A stretch of DNA of 64,000 nucleotides from Phycisphaerae bacterium (GTDB taxonomy: Bacteria; Planctomycetota; Phycisphaerae; UBA1845), in NCBI GenBank assembly GCA_029260115.1, contig JAJDDW010000034.1, positions 1 to 64,000 on the forward strand. Reading direction: 5' to 3'. The notes under the pieces are model-generated. The model did no database searches. It worked only from the letters and a program-made list of their open reading frames with translations, and was not told the origin of the DNA. The position numbers and the translations under genes are program-made. This document shows, in pieces, positions 55,226-64,000 of the stretch (position 1 is the first letter of the stretch; each line of letters starts with the position of its first letter).

Positions 55226-56191
55226 ATGATGCAAGCGATGGAGATTGACTTTGGAGCTTTTACCGGTCACGCAGCCGGGATCACGACGGCTTTGCTCTGG
55301 ACGGCGACTTCGCTATTTTTTGCGGCGGGTGGACGTCGTTTGGGGACAACCGTTCTCAATTCCATACGCATTATCTTCGCCATCGGTTTACTCGCTACGA
55401 CTCACCGCCTTCTCAATGGCTATTGGATACCCCATGCCCAAAGCGAACAGGTAGTATATCTCGCGATTTCAGGCCTGATCGGGCTTAGCATTGGCGACCA
55501 AGCACTATTCACCGCGTTCGTAGAAATCGGTCCTAGGCTTTCTCTGTTGGTGATGACGACCTCACCGATATGGGCCATGCTCTTCGGTTGGTTAGCCCTG
55601 AGCGAAACTTTGCCAGCCACAGCCTTGCTTGGCATTGGCCTCACCGTCGCAGGCGTTGGTTGGGTCGTATTAGAAAGACCAAAAGTCACGACCGGAAATT
55701 TCCCCCGAAGGATTCGTGGCTACGTGTTTGCGTTGATCGGCGCCATGTGTCAAGCTGGTGGGTTAATGCTGAGCAAAAAAGGCATGGGGCATGGTTGGCT
55801 TGAGGCCGATCAGCACATTCCGCCGCTGACCGCCACTCTGATTCGCATGTGTTTCGCTGCGATTGGTATGGTCCCTATCATCATAATCTATCAAAGTCGA
55901 GGGCGACGTCGAACTAAAAATGTCGATGCGTTTCCGCGTAGCGGGTCGAAATACGCAGGCGTCCTGTTCGCCTGTTGCGGCGCGGTCGTTGGCCCGTTCC
56001 TTGGTGTGTGGATGTCCTTAGTCGCTTCAGATCGTGCGCCGCTGGGAATTGCCCAAACACTGTGTTCGTTAACACCACTGTTTATTCTGCCGTTTGCGGT
56101 TCTCATTCATAAGGAAAAACTCAGCATGCGGGCCATAGGCGGTGCGGTGGTAGCTGTGCTTGGATCGGGACTATTGTTTTTACAAGCGTGA
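55226..56191 (+). CDS. EamA/DMT-family transporter
   Basis: A 321-residue membrane protein with about ten helices in two EamA repeats; SLSIGDQALFTAFVEIGPR-like (here GLSIGDQALF) in the first and GVWMSLVASDRAPLGIAQTL in the second are typical drug/metabolite-transporter motifs. The substrate is unknown. No Shine-Dalgarno precedes ATG 55226; TACAAT at 55211-55216 could be a -10 for a leaderless transcript starting at the ATG. ATGs at 55229 and 55238 are alternatives. Confidence 0.87.
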   Translation: MMQAMEIDFGAFTGHAAGITTALLWTATSLFFAAGGRRLGTTVLNSIRIIFAIGLLATTHRLLNGYWIPHAQSEQVVYLAISGLIGLSIGDQALFTAFVEIGPRLSLLVMTTSPIWAMLFGWLALSETLPATALLGIGLTVAGVGWVVLERPKVTTGNFPRRIRGYVFALIGAMCQAGGLMLSKKGMGHGWLEADQHIPPLTATLIRMCFAAIGMVPIIIIYQSRGRRRTKNVDAFPRSGSKYAGVLFACCGAVVGPFLGVWMSLVASDRAPLGIAQTLCSLTPLFILPFAVLIHKEKLSMRAIGGAVVAVLGSGLLFLQA

Positions 56192-56247
56192 TGAAGACTA
56201 ATTATTCAGACGGTTTGCACAAAAATTTTATCTAAGGAAACTATTTC

Positions 56248-56832
56248 GTGCATCGAGACAACTTATTAGACAAACTACGCAACTATCATCCGTCGGACGC
56301 TTCCGAGCTTGGAGCGCGAAACCGCATGATATCATTCGTCCAAGGTAACCCGGATTGCTTTCATCGCCATCTTGCGATCGGCCATCTCACCGGCTCCGCC
56401 TGGCTATTAAGCAGTGAAGGTCATCGCGCGTTGCTCACCCATCACCGCAAGCTTAACAAGTGGCTGCAACTGGGCGGTCATGCGGATGGAGATTGGGATG
56501 TCTTAGCCGTCGCCTTACGCGAGGCGCGGGAGGAGTCTGGCATTGAAAACATTCGAGCAGTGTCAGAGGAAATTTTCGACTTAGACATCCACCAAATTCC
56601 GCCGCATGGCCAAGAGCCAGCGCATTGGCACTACGACGTGCGATTCCTGTTTCGCGTCGAGGGTAATGACACTTATACCGTTTCAGATGAATCGCACGAA
56701 TTAGCCTGGGTGACACACGAACAGTTACACACGCTGGATACCGACGAATCAGTTCGGCGCATGGCTACAAAATGGGCGGCCACGCTCCCTGAAAGTGAGC
56801 GTAAATCAGGAGGAAATTTGACCGCCAAGTAA
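56248..56832 (+). CDS. Nudix hydrolase
   Basis: A 194-residue Nudix protein. The box spans GHADGDWDVLAVALREAREESGI (residues 77-99, quoted in parts): R91-E92 and E95-E96 are kept, but the first Glu of Gx5Ex7REUxEExGU is W83, with D82 and D84 beside it. N-terminal about 45 residues are helical. Substrate unknown; the GGHADGD variant occurs in several uncharacterised Nudix proteins (from memory). GTG start at 56248 with AAGGA nine bases upstream. Confidence 0.88.
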   Translation: MHRDNLLDKLRNYHPSDASELGARNRMISFVQGNPDCFHRHLAIGHLTGSAWLLSSEGHRALLTHHRKLNKWLQLGGHADGDWDVLAVALREAREESGIENIRAVSEEIFDLDIHQIPPHGQEPAHWHYDVRFLFRVEGNDTYTVSDESHELAWVTHEQLHTLDTDESVRRMATKWAATLPESERKSGGNLTAK

Positions 56833-57567
56833 CCAAGACGGCGCAGCATAGTCGCTCAAATTCTAGCGGTGTCGCCTTTGCAATGCACATGGCTAAAGTA
56901 GGACGAGATTCACCAGTGTGTTGCGTCTTGAAAAACTATGGATCACAGCTACCGTCACACTCAACTGAGATCCCATTCGCATTGCAGTCCTCGCAGGTGT
57001 CACCACTAATGTCACATTTGTCAAGAACACTATTACTATTGTAGTCGTATACAGTTTGGCATACATCGACAACCAAATTGTAGATACCATCAGCTAGATC
57101 TGCTGGGGCGTCTGTCGGTTGAAATACCGAACCGCCATTGTCGAGGGCCAGGTCATAAGCCAAATCGACGACGTATTCATCGGGCCCGCTAGCCGTTATG
57201 GGCGAGACAAAGACATCGTTCATGTTGACAATAGCGGTCGCATGAGAGACCTCCTTCGAATTGTCTGTCTCCTCATGGCGACAAGCAGCTTAACAGTTTA
57301 GATGCTAAACTATGGACGGAACTAGATATGGCGTATGCCGCAACTATTTCTTGGCGCAATTCAGTTAAACTAGGGCTTGCTATGCCGTGAGTAAATGACG
57401 GGGGCATGACATGAAAAAATGATTCGGCATCGTCGGCATAAAAATGACGACACCGAAGCGTGGATGATAGTTAGGGCTGTTTACCCTGCAGTTATGGTAT
57501 CCTGCGTTATTGCGACACGCTTTCGTGGAATATTTGTTATTGATCGATACACAAAATACAGATTGTG
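56833..57567. other. Low-gene region containing a surface-protein remnant
   Basis: Between the Nudix gene and the porin gene (735 bases) only the minus-strand fragment at 56936-57223 looks protein-derived. The rest, 57300-57567, is AT-rich, shows no gene, and may hold decay products of the same locus. Confidence 0.4.
56936..57223 (-). pseudogene. Remnant of a planctomycete surface-protein gene
   Basis: A 95-codon frame with the Cys/Asp/Asn repeat DYNSNSVLDKCDISGDTCED and CNANGISVECDGSC, the dockerin-like end typical of large exported planctomycete proteins. The frame stays open upstream to about 57280 (EETDNSKEVSHATAIVN) before a stop, with no signal peptide or initiation site in that frame. 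AAGGAGG near 57250 leads instead to a short out-of-frame ATG whose TGA overlaps this ATG. I read it as the 3' end of a decayed gene; a real small protein is possible. Confidence 0.4.
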
Positions 57568-59025
57568 CTAGAATTTCATCTGGTATTGTACATAAAAAAG
57601 ATTGGCGTCCTGGCTTGGTCCGGTCTGCTCTATGACGGTACTATCCCAGAAGTGGGAATAGCCAAACAGCATCGATTGGTACTTATCCATTTTGAGCGCC
57701 ACCGTGAGATCGAGTTCGTGACCAATTTCTCGGCCACTGTTGCCGAAAATATCACGACGACCAGCACCGCCACCTGCGCTATAAATCGCATCGTGTTCGT
57801 CGTTGAGCCAAAAAGTGTGATAGGCCACTCTAGCCTGAACCTTTTTCGCTATTGGCCAAGCGGTTAGGTTTACGTTGACGGCATTGACATTTTGTCGTCC
57901 GATCAGATCCATAAAACCTAGATACTTGTGACCCAGCGGGAAGAGTTGGTCAAACGTGCCGACTTTTCCATCGAAGGCGTTTTCGTCACCGCTCGCCCAG
58001 TCGAAACCAACGCCAACACGCGGCTTCCAATCGACTTCTGCGAAGGTGTAGCCGCCGTCGATGGTCCAGCTCCAAGCTTGAATCGTGTCGCCTGCCCACG
58101 TACCCCATTGACCGGCTATTTCAGCTTCACAGTCCAAAGGTCCGTGCTTGCCCCAAAATCGTGCGCCGAGCGTATATCGCGTTGTGTCCCCGACTTTACC
58201 ATTTGGGTTAACGGTCTTGTTGGTGTTGTTAATCGCGAAAGCAAACATGTCTAAGCCGTGATTGGGGATGCCTTTGTAAGTTACATACGCGCCGTAGAAA
58301 TCAAAATCTTCGTTGTAACGATCATGCTGCTTGCGTTGCACGATGACAGGTTTAACGAAGAACATGTCCACGTCCCAGGTCTTACCCTTGGCAAACAATT
58401 TGACGCCATCAAATCGTCGTCGCGTATTGGCCCATTCAAGGGGCGAAACAAAGCGCTGATTACCGTATGACAAATCTTGCCGTCCTACGCGTAGTGTCAA
58501 TGGCAAGTCTTCGCCAAGCACACGAAGATCAACGAATAGCTGTTGTAAATCCCATTTATTCTCGTCAATACCGCGAAGGGCTAAGTCACGATCTTCGTCG
58601 AAGGCTGCGACACCTTGCACGAATACCCGCATCAACTTGCGATACTTGAAATCGGCGTGGAGCATGTAACGATACAACTGGAAAGTATCATTAGCCGGTT
58701 CGGTCGCACCAAAACCCTTATTGGTTTCCGATTCCATGCGAAATCGAAATTCGCCGCCGAGCGTCAGGTTCCAATCGTTGCCTAGGTCGATGTTTTTTAA
58801 CGGATCGAACAGGTCAGGCTCATATTCATACGCGGCATCGTCGAGGTAGCTAAAATCCTCGTCGTAGCGCAGATTTAAGAACTTTGGATGATTCACCTTC
58901 TTTGTTGACAAGGTCTTGTCGGCTATAGGTGCATCGGCATCTTGTCCTAAAGTCATACTTGGATAAGTACACAGCGTTCCATAAATGCCGATCAGAGAGA
59001 AACAATAGAATGGATGACGAAACAT
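57568..59025 (-). CDS. Alginate-export-family outer-membrane porin
   Basis: A 485-residue exported beta-barrel. The signal peptide FRHPFYCFSLIGIYGTLCTY precedes a mature part with GNDWNLTLGGEFRFRMES, RVGRQDLSYGNQRFVSPLEW and NTRRRFDGVKLF, typical of the Alginate_exp family (AlgE-like), and ends in QYQMKF with a terminal Phe, as outer-membrane barrels do. GGAGA seven bases upstream fixes the ATG at 59025 rather than 59058. The permeant (alginate or other carbohydrate, metabolite) is unknown; no alginate genes are near. Confidence 0.85.
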   Translation of the reverse strand: MFRHPFYCFSLIGIYGTLCTYPSMTLGQDADAPIADKTLSTKKVNHPKFLNLRYDEDFSYLDDAAYEYEPDLFDPLKNIDLGNDWNLTLGGEFRFRMESETNKGFGATEPANDTFQLYRYMLHADFKYRKLMRVFVQGVAAFDEDRDLALRGIDENKWDLQQLFVDLRVLGEDLPLTLRVGRQDLSYGNQRFVSPLEWANTRRRFDGVKLFAKGKTWDVDMFFVKPVIVQRKQHDRYNEDFDFYGAYVTYKGIPNHGLDMFAFAINNTNKTVNPNGKVGDTTRYTLGARFWGKHGPLDCEAEIAGQWGTWAGDTIQAWSWTIDGGYTFAEVDWKPRVGVGFDWASGDENAFDGKVGTFDQLFPLGHKYLGFMDLIGRQNVNAVNVNLTAWPIAKKVQARVAYHTFWLNDEHDAIYSAGGGAGRRDIFGNSGREIGHELDLTVALKMDKYQSMLFGYSHFWDSTVIEQTGPSQDANLFYVQYQMKF

Positions 59026-59280
59026 GTTTGGGTCTCCGTGGTTGAAAATAAGACTCAACTACATTCGTCAAGATTCTTACCTATTTACCTCGATACAGCA
59101 ACAGGGAGGCTTGGCCATTTTCTCGGCTTTGAGAATTTGTTTATCAGGGTATGATGCCGCAAGCTGACGGATGGCTTGAACATTCATGTGTTAGTTTCGT
59201 CTTGAGTTTGTTCGCATGGTATTGCGAAGCCAAGCTGTTAACTCAAAAATGACGCAGTGTGATATTTAGGGAACATTAGT

Positions 59281-59715
59281 ATGGGTGATGAGAAGCGTAG
59301 CCAAGCGGTCGGCGAATGTAAGATTGATGTCCGTGTACGCTATGCAGAATGCGACGCGATGGGCTATCTGCATCATGGCCGATATTGGGAATATTTCGAG
59401 ATGGTCCGCACCGAGCTGCTCAAGCAAAATGGATTCCGGTATCGAGACCTAGAAGCTGCGGGAACTTTTTTCGTTGTCTACAAATGTAGCTGTAGATATT
59501 TGCGCCCCATCCGCTACGACGACCTCGTCCGAGTGACTGCCGAGGTCGTCCGCACCACACGAACACGTGTGGACCACACATATCACATGGCGGTAACTGG
59601 CCAGCGAACCACCGAAGCTGCCTCGACGCTCGCCTGTGTCGGGCGAGACGGCAAGCCCACGCTCATGTCTGATGAACTATGGTCTTGCACGACCAATGGC
59701 CATCCAGACGAGTAA
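59281..59715 (+). CDS. YbgC-like acyl-CoA thioesterase (4HBT)
   Basis: A 144-residue hot-dog-fold thioesterase. VRYAECDAMGYLHHGRYWEY holds the catalytic Asp (D25) and the downstream HHG; FFVVYKCSCRYLRPIRYDDLV continues the fold as in YbgC/4-hydroxybenzoyl-CoA thioesterases. AGGGA eight bases before the ATG fixes the start. Substrate unknown. Confidence 0.9.
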   Translation: MGDEKRSQAVGECKIDVRVRYAECDAMGYLHHGRYWEYFEMVRTELLKQNGFRYRDLEAAGTFFVVYKCSCRYLRPIRYDDLVRVTAEVVRTTRTRVDHTYHMAVTGQRTTEAASTLACVGRDGKPTLMSDELWSCTTNGHPDE

Positions 59716-59759
59716 TATCCAGCCTTACCCGCCGATCACGATTGGTTAGCACCAAATTG

Positions 59760-60233
59760 CTATTGGGGCACGGTCGTCTGCGTGGCTGAAATTGAAAAAA
59801 TCCCTTCGACCACTTCGATATTGCAAATGGTTGCAGGCACAATTTCCGTGAAATAGGCATGCTGAACCCCATCGACCATCCCGAATCGCACCTGGAATGC
59901 CCCAGCCGTGACTCGACTAAGACGATTGCCGTCTACTTGCCAATCATCAAAACTGCTACCGTCCTCAGCCCATACCAGTGTCTTAGCCTGAGTATCAAAC
60001 CGCACGATTTGATCGTCGATATCGAGCACATCCATCGTCGTAAACTCAGAATCTGGGTCGGAGAATACTGCAAGATTGGTGGTATCAGTGCTACCTGTAG
60101 TATCCGTTGTGTCTTGATCGTCGCCTGTTGCGCCGGTTGGGGCTTCGGTAGTGACGACCGGCACACACGATACAAAAACACAGCTATACAAGGCTATGAT
60201 GTAGAGTCGAAAATATAGTGATTTTGCTGTCAT
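59760..60233 (-). CDS. Small lipoprotein of unknown function
   Basis: A 157-residue protein with a probable lipoprotein signal (LYIIALYSCVFVSCVPVV, Cys near 23), a Thr/Asp-rich linker (GDDQDTTDTTGSTDTTN) and a compact beta-rich domain. I recognise no family. AAGGA eight bases upstream supports the ATG. It converges with the thioesterase gene and is divergent from pckA. Confidence 0.65.
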   Translation of the reverse strand: MTAKSLYFRLYIIALYSCVFVSCVPVVTTEAPTGATGDDQDTTDTTGSTDTTNLAVFSDPDSEFTTMDVLDIDDQIVRFDTQAKTLVWAEDGSSFDDWQVDGNRLSRVTAGAFQVRFGMVDGVQHAYFTEIVPATICNIEVVEGIFSISATQTTVPQ

Positions 60234-60591
60234 TTTGGAGTCCTTTTTTCAAAGAGTAGCCATCTTCGGTTCGTACGCATGCTCGTTACAGCGGTCCACA
60301 CTACTCAAAAATAGCCCCGTTAGCGAGTCTGGTCCGCCATTTGCTAGGGCATTCTACGTGGCGACGATGATTGAAATGTTCTAGCGACTCAGTCTTGAGA
60401 TGATTGAATTCTAGGTAGCTAGAATCTTGGTTCCGCATAATTTTCGAATCATGCTCAAGGCAAGCAGTTAAAGACGCCGAAATGTCCACTATTTACCATT
60501 GTACCCGGTGGCGGGAGTGCTAGACTACGCCGCTCTGTACGTGATGACAGAGCGGGTACAAGGGTATCTTACGCTGAATGGAGAATATTTC
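60234..60591 (+). promoter_or_regulatory. pckA upstream region with operator-like palindrome
   Basis: This region holds a perfect palindrome ATTCTAG-GTAG-CTAGAAT at 60408-60425 and a half-site-like GTTCTAG at about 60378-60384, suggestive of a dimeric regulator site. TTGTAC (60499-60504), 16 bases, TAGACT (60521-60526) is a weak promoter candidate for pckA. The pckA frame is open back to 60499 but its upstream residues are not family-like. Confidence 0.4.
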
Positions 60592-62187
60592 GTGACGACA
60601 CACGGTTACAATCCCAGCCAACACGGCCTTGATGTGCATGGTATAGAACAGCCGGGCGAGGTCTATTGGAATCTATCGGCTGCTGAATTATATGAGATAG
60701 CGATATGCGCTGGCGAAGGACGTCTCGCTGCTAGTGGCGCGATTGTTTGTGATACAGGTAAACATACTGGCCGGGCCCCCAAAGATAAATTTATTGTTCG
60801 AGAAAGCTCCACCGAAGCAGACATTGGTTGGGGAAAGGTGAACAAGGGCATGTCCGAGGCGCAGTTTGATGGCTTGCATCGCCGCGTCATCGATCACTAT
60901 CGAGGCCGAAAACTTTTTGTCCGAGATATGGCTGCCGGTGCAGACGAACAAACGCAGATACCCATTCGCGTCGTCACTGAAACTGCTTGGCATAATCTTT
61001 TTGCCGCACAGTTGTTTATTCGTCTGCCGTTTGGCTCGACAAAAAATCACCAGCCAAAATTTACAATACTCTGCGCGCCAAGTTGCATGGCTGACCCTAC
61101 CGTTGATGGCACAAATTCTGAAACGTTTGTCGTGATCAATTTTGCTAAAGGGCTAGTGCTCATCGGTGGCACTGCCTATGCTGGCGAAATTAAGAAAAGC
61201 ATTTTTTCGATCATGAATTACCTGTTGCCCACCGCCGGCGTATTGAGCATGCACTGCTCCGCGAACATTGGTGCTAACGGCGACACCGCTCTGTTTTTCG
61301 GATTGAGCGGCACGGGAAAAACCACACTCTCTGCTGATCCCGAAAGAAACCTGATCGGTGATGATGAGCATGGTTGGAGCGATCGAGGTGTGTTCAATAT
61401 TGAGGGAGGCTGTTATGCCAAGTGCATTAAGTTATCGCCCGAGACAGAGCCTCAAATTTATAACGCCATCAAGTTTGGTTCCGTACTCGAAAACGTAATC
61501 ATGGACGATGCGACGAGGGACATCGACTATGATGCCACTACACTGACTGAAAATACGCGGGTAGCTTATCCTCTTGAATACATCGACAACGCGGTGATCC
61601 CTAGTACGGGCGGGCATCCGAAAAATGTGGTGTTTCTAACTTGTGATGCGTTCGGCGTGTTACCACCAATTTCAAGGCTCACGCCTGAGCAGACCATGTA
61701 TCACTTCCTGGCCGGATATACAGCCAAGGTGGCTGGTACAGAAGAGGGGGTAACAGAACCACAGGCGACGTTTAGCTCTTGCTTTGGCGAGCCATTCTTG
61801 CCGCTACCGCCACAGCGTTATGCGGCTATGCTCGGTGAGCGGGTCGCGCGATACGACGTCAAATGTTGGTTGGTAAACACTGGCTGGACTGGAGGGGGGA
61901 ATGGCGTGGGCAAACGCATGAACTTGTCCCACACACGTGCCATGGTCAAGGCCGCGATCTCTGGCAAGCTCGACAATGTAGAGTTTGTTGCTGACCCCAT
62001 TTTTGGCGTTGCGACACCAGCATCCTGTCCTGGCGTGCCATCTGAGGTGCTAACGCCACGACTCACCTGGGCCGACCCTCAAGCTTACGACAATAAAGCC
62101 AAAGAACTAGCTTCTCTATTCGCAGAAAATGTGAAGAATATTGAAAACTTGTCTGAAGCCATCGCCGCCGCCGGACCGCGGATTTAG
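60592..62187 (+). CDS. pckA: Phosphoenolpyruvate carboxykinase (ATP)
   Basis: A 531-residue ATP-type PEPCK, converting oxaloacetate and ATP to PEP in gluconeogenesis. [15 protein letters not shown], the P-loop [11 protein letters not shown] (237-247), [11 protein letters not shown] (metal and ATP site) and [17 protein letters not shown] are all present. GGAG at 60580-60583, eight bases from the GTG at 60592, and normal family length favour this start over the ATG at 60499. Confidence 0.95.
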   Translation: MTTHGYNPSQHGLDVHGIEQPGEVYWNLSAAELYEIAICAGEGRLAASGAIVCDTGKHTGRAPKDKFIVRESSTEADIGWGKVNKGMSEAQFDGLHRRVIDHYRGRKLFVRDMAAGADEQTQIPIRVVTETAWHNLFAAQLFIRLPFGSTKNHQPKFTILCAPSCMADPTVDGTNSETFVVINFAKGLVLIGGTAYAGEIKKSIFSIMNYLLPTAGVLSMHCSANIGANGDTALFFGLSGTGKTTLSADPERNLIGDDEHGWSDRGVFNIEGGCYAKCIKLSPETEPQIYNAIKFGSVLENVIMDDATRDIDYDATTLTENTRVAYPLEYIDNAVIPSTGGHPKNVVFLTCDAFGVLPPISRLTPEQTMYHFLAGYTAKVAGTEEGVTEPQATFSSCFGEPFLPLPPQRYAAMLGERVARYDVKCWLVNTGWTGGGNGVGKRMNLSHTRAMVKAAISGKLDNVEFVADPIFGVATPASCPGVPSEVLTPRLTWADPQAYDNKAKELASLFAENVKNIENLSEAIAAAGPRI

Positions 62188-62230
62188 ACGCGATATTGTT
62201 TCGTTGGGTGGTTGATGTAAACAGTGTGTG

Positions 62231-62253
62231 CGCCAAGATCCTGATGTTTGGCG
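62231..62253. terminator. Weak hairpin between convergent pckA and HPt genes
   Basis: CGCCAA/TTGGCG with an 11-base loop stands in the 67-base gap between convergent stops. No T-run on either side, so a terminator role is only suggested by position. Confidence 0.3.
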
Positions 62254-62254
62254 A

Positions 62255-62581
62255 TTACGGGCCGACGACAACGCGCGCACTCAGCGTGCGTATTTCACTG
62301 ACAAGTGATTGGCAGACGTAACCGTCTTTCCCTTTCGCTGCATCTTCAAGCAGTGCGGCTTTCTCTGTCAAGATAGGATAGCCATAACCCGCGCCGCTAC
62401 CTTTTAGCTGGTGGGCTGTCACGCGCAGGCTTTCAAAATCCTGAGTACCTATCGCTTCTTCCATGTTGGTCACGCGACCGTCCAATCCTTCTACGAATTG
62501 AACGACGATTTCAGCGAATGAAGCGTCTTCGCGGACGAGTTCGGATGCGATAGGGTCGTTGGATATTGTTTGTTCTGCCAT
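62255..62581 (-). CDS. Stand-alone HPt phosphotransfer protein
   Basis: A 108-residue four-helix HPt domain. VTAHQLKGSGAGYGYPIL contains the phospho-accepting H57 with the usual K60-G61 after it; flanking helices are amphipathic. It should relay phosphate between a hybrid histidine kinase and a response regulator, neither of which is in the window. Confidence 0.85.
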   Translation of the reverse strand: MAEQTISNDPIASELVREDASFAEIVVQFVEGLDGRVTNMEEAIGTQDFESLRVTAHQLKGSGAGYGYPILTEKAALLEDAAKGKDGYVCQSLVSEIRTLSARVVVGP

Positions 62582-62797
62582 GTCCAGTTCCGTCTTGTTA
62601 AATGGGTGACATCACACAAGCATCACATACGCTAAACTTGCTCTCCTCTGTTATCGACGACTGATTTAGCTCAGTTTTGTCTTTTCCATGGCTAACTCGA
62701 ATAGCGCGCAACGGTTCCTTGGTGCCGATAACATATTCGTATCTCGTGCTACACAGCCCATTTTCCCGGATAAATGTTTCTCCCTTAGGTCGATTGC

Positions 62798-63931
62798 CTA
62801 CGAAGAAAAAGTGCGACGTCGACGGCCTGACAGGTAGGACTCCACAACACAAGATGCGAGGTTGCCACTCGCGCAGTAGAAAGCGACGCCTCGTGTCAGT
62901 TTTGCTAGTTGGTCAACAAAGCTAACCCAGCCCATGTCATGGTAATCTTCGACCAACGCAAAGGTCGAAAGACGAATACCCAATTTGGACAGCGAGAATG
63001 CCTCAGAAAGTGTCACGACCGCGGTTTCCTGTTCGGGCGGATATTGCAAAACTACCTCGCCGCTATCCACATGGGCGGTGGGCTGACCGTCTGTGATGAT
63101 GAAAACCTGCTTGTTATCCCCACCACGACGGGCCAAAAGCTGACGGGCAGTCATTAAACCCATGTGCAAATTAGTAAAGTGTTGAGGGGCCTGGTCCAGT
63201 TGTGCGAGTGGTACGCGCATGTGTACTTCGGGGTCGAACAGCGATACCTGCTTGGGTGTAGCTAGGGGAAGTTTGCACTGTGCGATTATCTCAGCCCCAG
63301 AGGCAAAGCCTACGATGTCGACGGTGTCGGTGGGAAACCGCTGACGAATGAGCGCGAACAAAGACATGGCACACCGCTTAGCGTGTGCGAACCGATGCCA
63401 ACGGCTCATCGACCCTGACATGTCCAGGAGAATGACCGTGCTACAAGTACCCGTCGCTTCTGCGGCATGAACGGAAAAATCGCTCTCGTGCAACGACAAC
63501 GGCAGCGTGGGGCCATTGCGCTTCACCGCGTTTCTCAGGGTGTCAGCCATGTCCAATTCAGAAACCGAATCTCCGAACGTATAAGGTCGCGAACCTTCGA
63601 CGCGCTCACCGCCGCGCCCAATTTCGTTGGCATCATGACCGCCCGCAGCTCGACCATTCAACTGCTCAAAGACTTCCATGAGCGCCTTACGTTGCAAGCT
63701 GTTAATCGCCTGTGGTGTGAGGCGGAAATCGACGCCGACCTTATCAAGCATCCCTTCCTCAATCCATTGATCGATGATTTTTCGCTGTTCTGGGTCGTCG
63801 GCTATTTCCTTAAGCGCCTCGAGCGCATCCTGCCCATACTCTAAAATATACTCCATGAAGTTATCGAAGAGCTGCAAGTGCTGTTGCGTGGGGAACGGCT
63901 GACCGTCCCATTGTTGATATACATATCGCAT
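62798..63931 (-). CDS. VWA-domain protein
   Basis: A 377-residue cytosolic protein. The N-terminal half is helical; the von Willebrand A domain from about 165 has the MIDAS DMSGSMSRWH (170-179), a conserved Thr in PQHFTNLHMGL and Asp in FIITDGQPTA. Such proteins usually work with a MoxR-type AAA ATPase as chelatase-like or chaperone systems; the expected partner would be just beyond the window. GGAG nine bases before the ATG fixes the start. Confidence 0.85.
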   Translation of the reverse strand: MRYVYQQWDGQPFPTQQHLQLFDNFMEYILEYGQDALEALKEIADDPEQRKIIDQWIEEGMLDKVGVDFRLTPQAINSLQRKALMEVFEQLNGRAAGGHDANEIGRGGERVEGSRPYTFGDSVSELDMADTLRNAVKRNGPTLPLSLHESDFSVHAAEATGTCSTVILLDMSGSMSRWHRFAHAKRCAMSLFALIRQRFPTDTVDIVGFASGAEIIAQCKLPLATPKQVSLFDPEVHMRVPLAQLDQAPQHFTNLHMGLMTARQLLARRGGDNKQVFIITDGQPTAHVDSGEVVLQYPPEQETAVVTLSEAFSLSKLGIRLSTFALVEDYHDMGWVSFVDQLAKLTRGVAFYCASGNLASCVVESYLSGRRRRTFSS

Positions 63932-64000
63932 CGAAACTAACGCTCCGAACTTTCGCCATTAAGAGAACACGCTACCCGTTACTCCGAGCGGCGAGCGACA

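Overview
The window reads as a chromosomal segment of a Planctomycetota bacterium, probably near Phycisphaerae; this is inferred from protein style, since no rRNA gene is present. Pointers are exported proteins ending in dockerin-like Asp/Gly/Asn repeats (DADVDLVDWAAFQRAFTG at the C-terminus of the 34189-35814 gene), Cys-rich thrombospondin-3-like arrays, an enlarged L17, an EF-G of unusual type, frequent GTG/TTG starts and interspersed palindromes. The window opens inside rplK and ends just upstream of a VWA-protein gene.

Positions 1-31020 are one co-directional information-processing block: rplK-rplA-rplJ-rplL-rpoB-rpoC-rpsL-bioY-rpsG, then fusA, then rpsJ-rplC-rplD-rplW-rplB-rpsS-rplV-rpsC-rplP-rpmC-rpsQ-rplN-rplX-rplE-rpsN-rpsH-rplF-rplR-rpsE-rplO-secY-map-rpmJ-rpsM-rpsK-rpsD-rpoA-rplQ. 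Beta, str, S10, spc and alpha operons are therefore contiguous. A terminator after rpsG and promoter-like sequences before fusA and rpsJ suggest at least three transcripts, and a hairpin over the rplQ stop codon closes the last. Oddities are a biotin-transporter gene between rpsL and rpsG, no tuf after fusA, no rpmD, adk or infA, and compact stem-loops in nearly every longer spacer.

Positions 31100-43500 are mixed accessory and metabolic genes: a HIT protein, tRNA-Ser(CGA), a small repeat protein divergent from a sulfotransferase, an exported ThuA-like/dockerin protein flanked by two copies of a roughly 250 bp terminal-inverted-repeat element, a cysteine dioxygenase plus YeiH-type exporter pair (sulfur oxidation and export), and a sucrose module (sucrose-phosphate synthase, sucrose-phosphate phosphatase, a glycoside hydrolase and a converging fructokinase). 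tRNA-Leu(TAA) follows.

Positions 43700-64000 hold a MarR regulator with a cysteine-rich tail, a 1125-residue lipoprotein with PKD, Cys-rich calcium-type repeats and SBBP propeller repeats, an osmotic/ion module (MscS-like channel, NhaP-type antiporter) overlapping a DPP-IV-like peptidase gene, an EamA transporter, a Nudix hydrolase, a remnant of a surface-protein gene, an alginate-export-type porin, a thioesterase, a small lipoprotein, ATP-dependent PEP carboxykinase, a lone HPt protein and a VWA protein. Sucrose synthesis, MscS and the antiporter together fit a salt-exposed lifestyle, but that is inference. I found no CRISPR array, prophage or complete insertion sequence.
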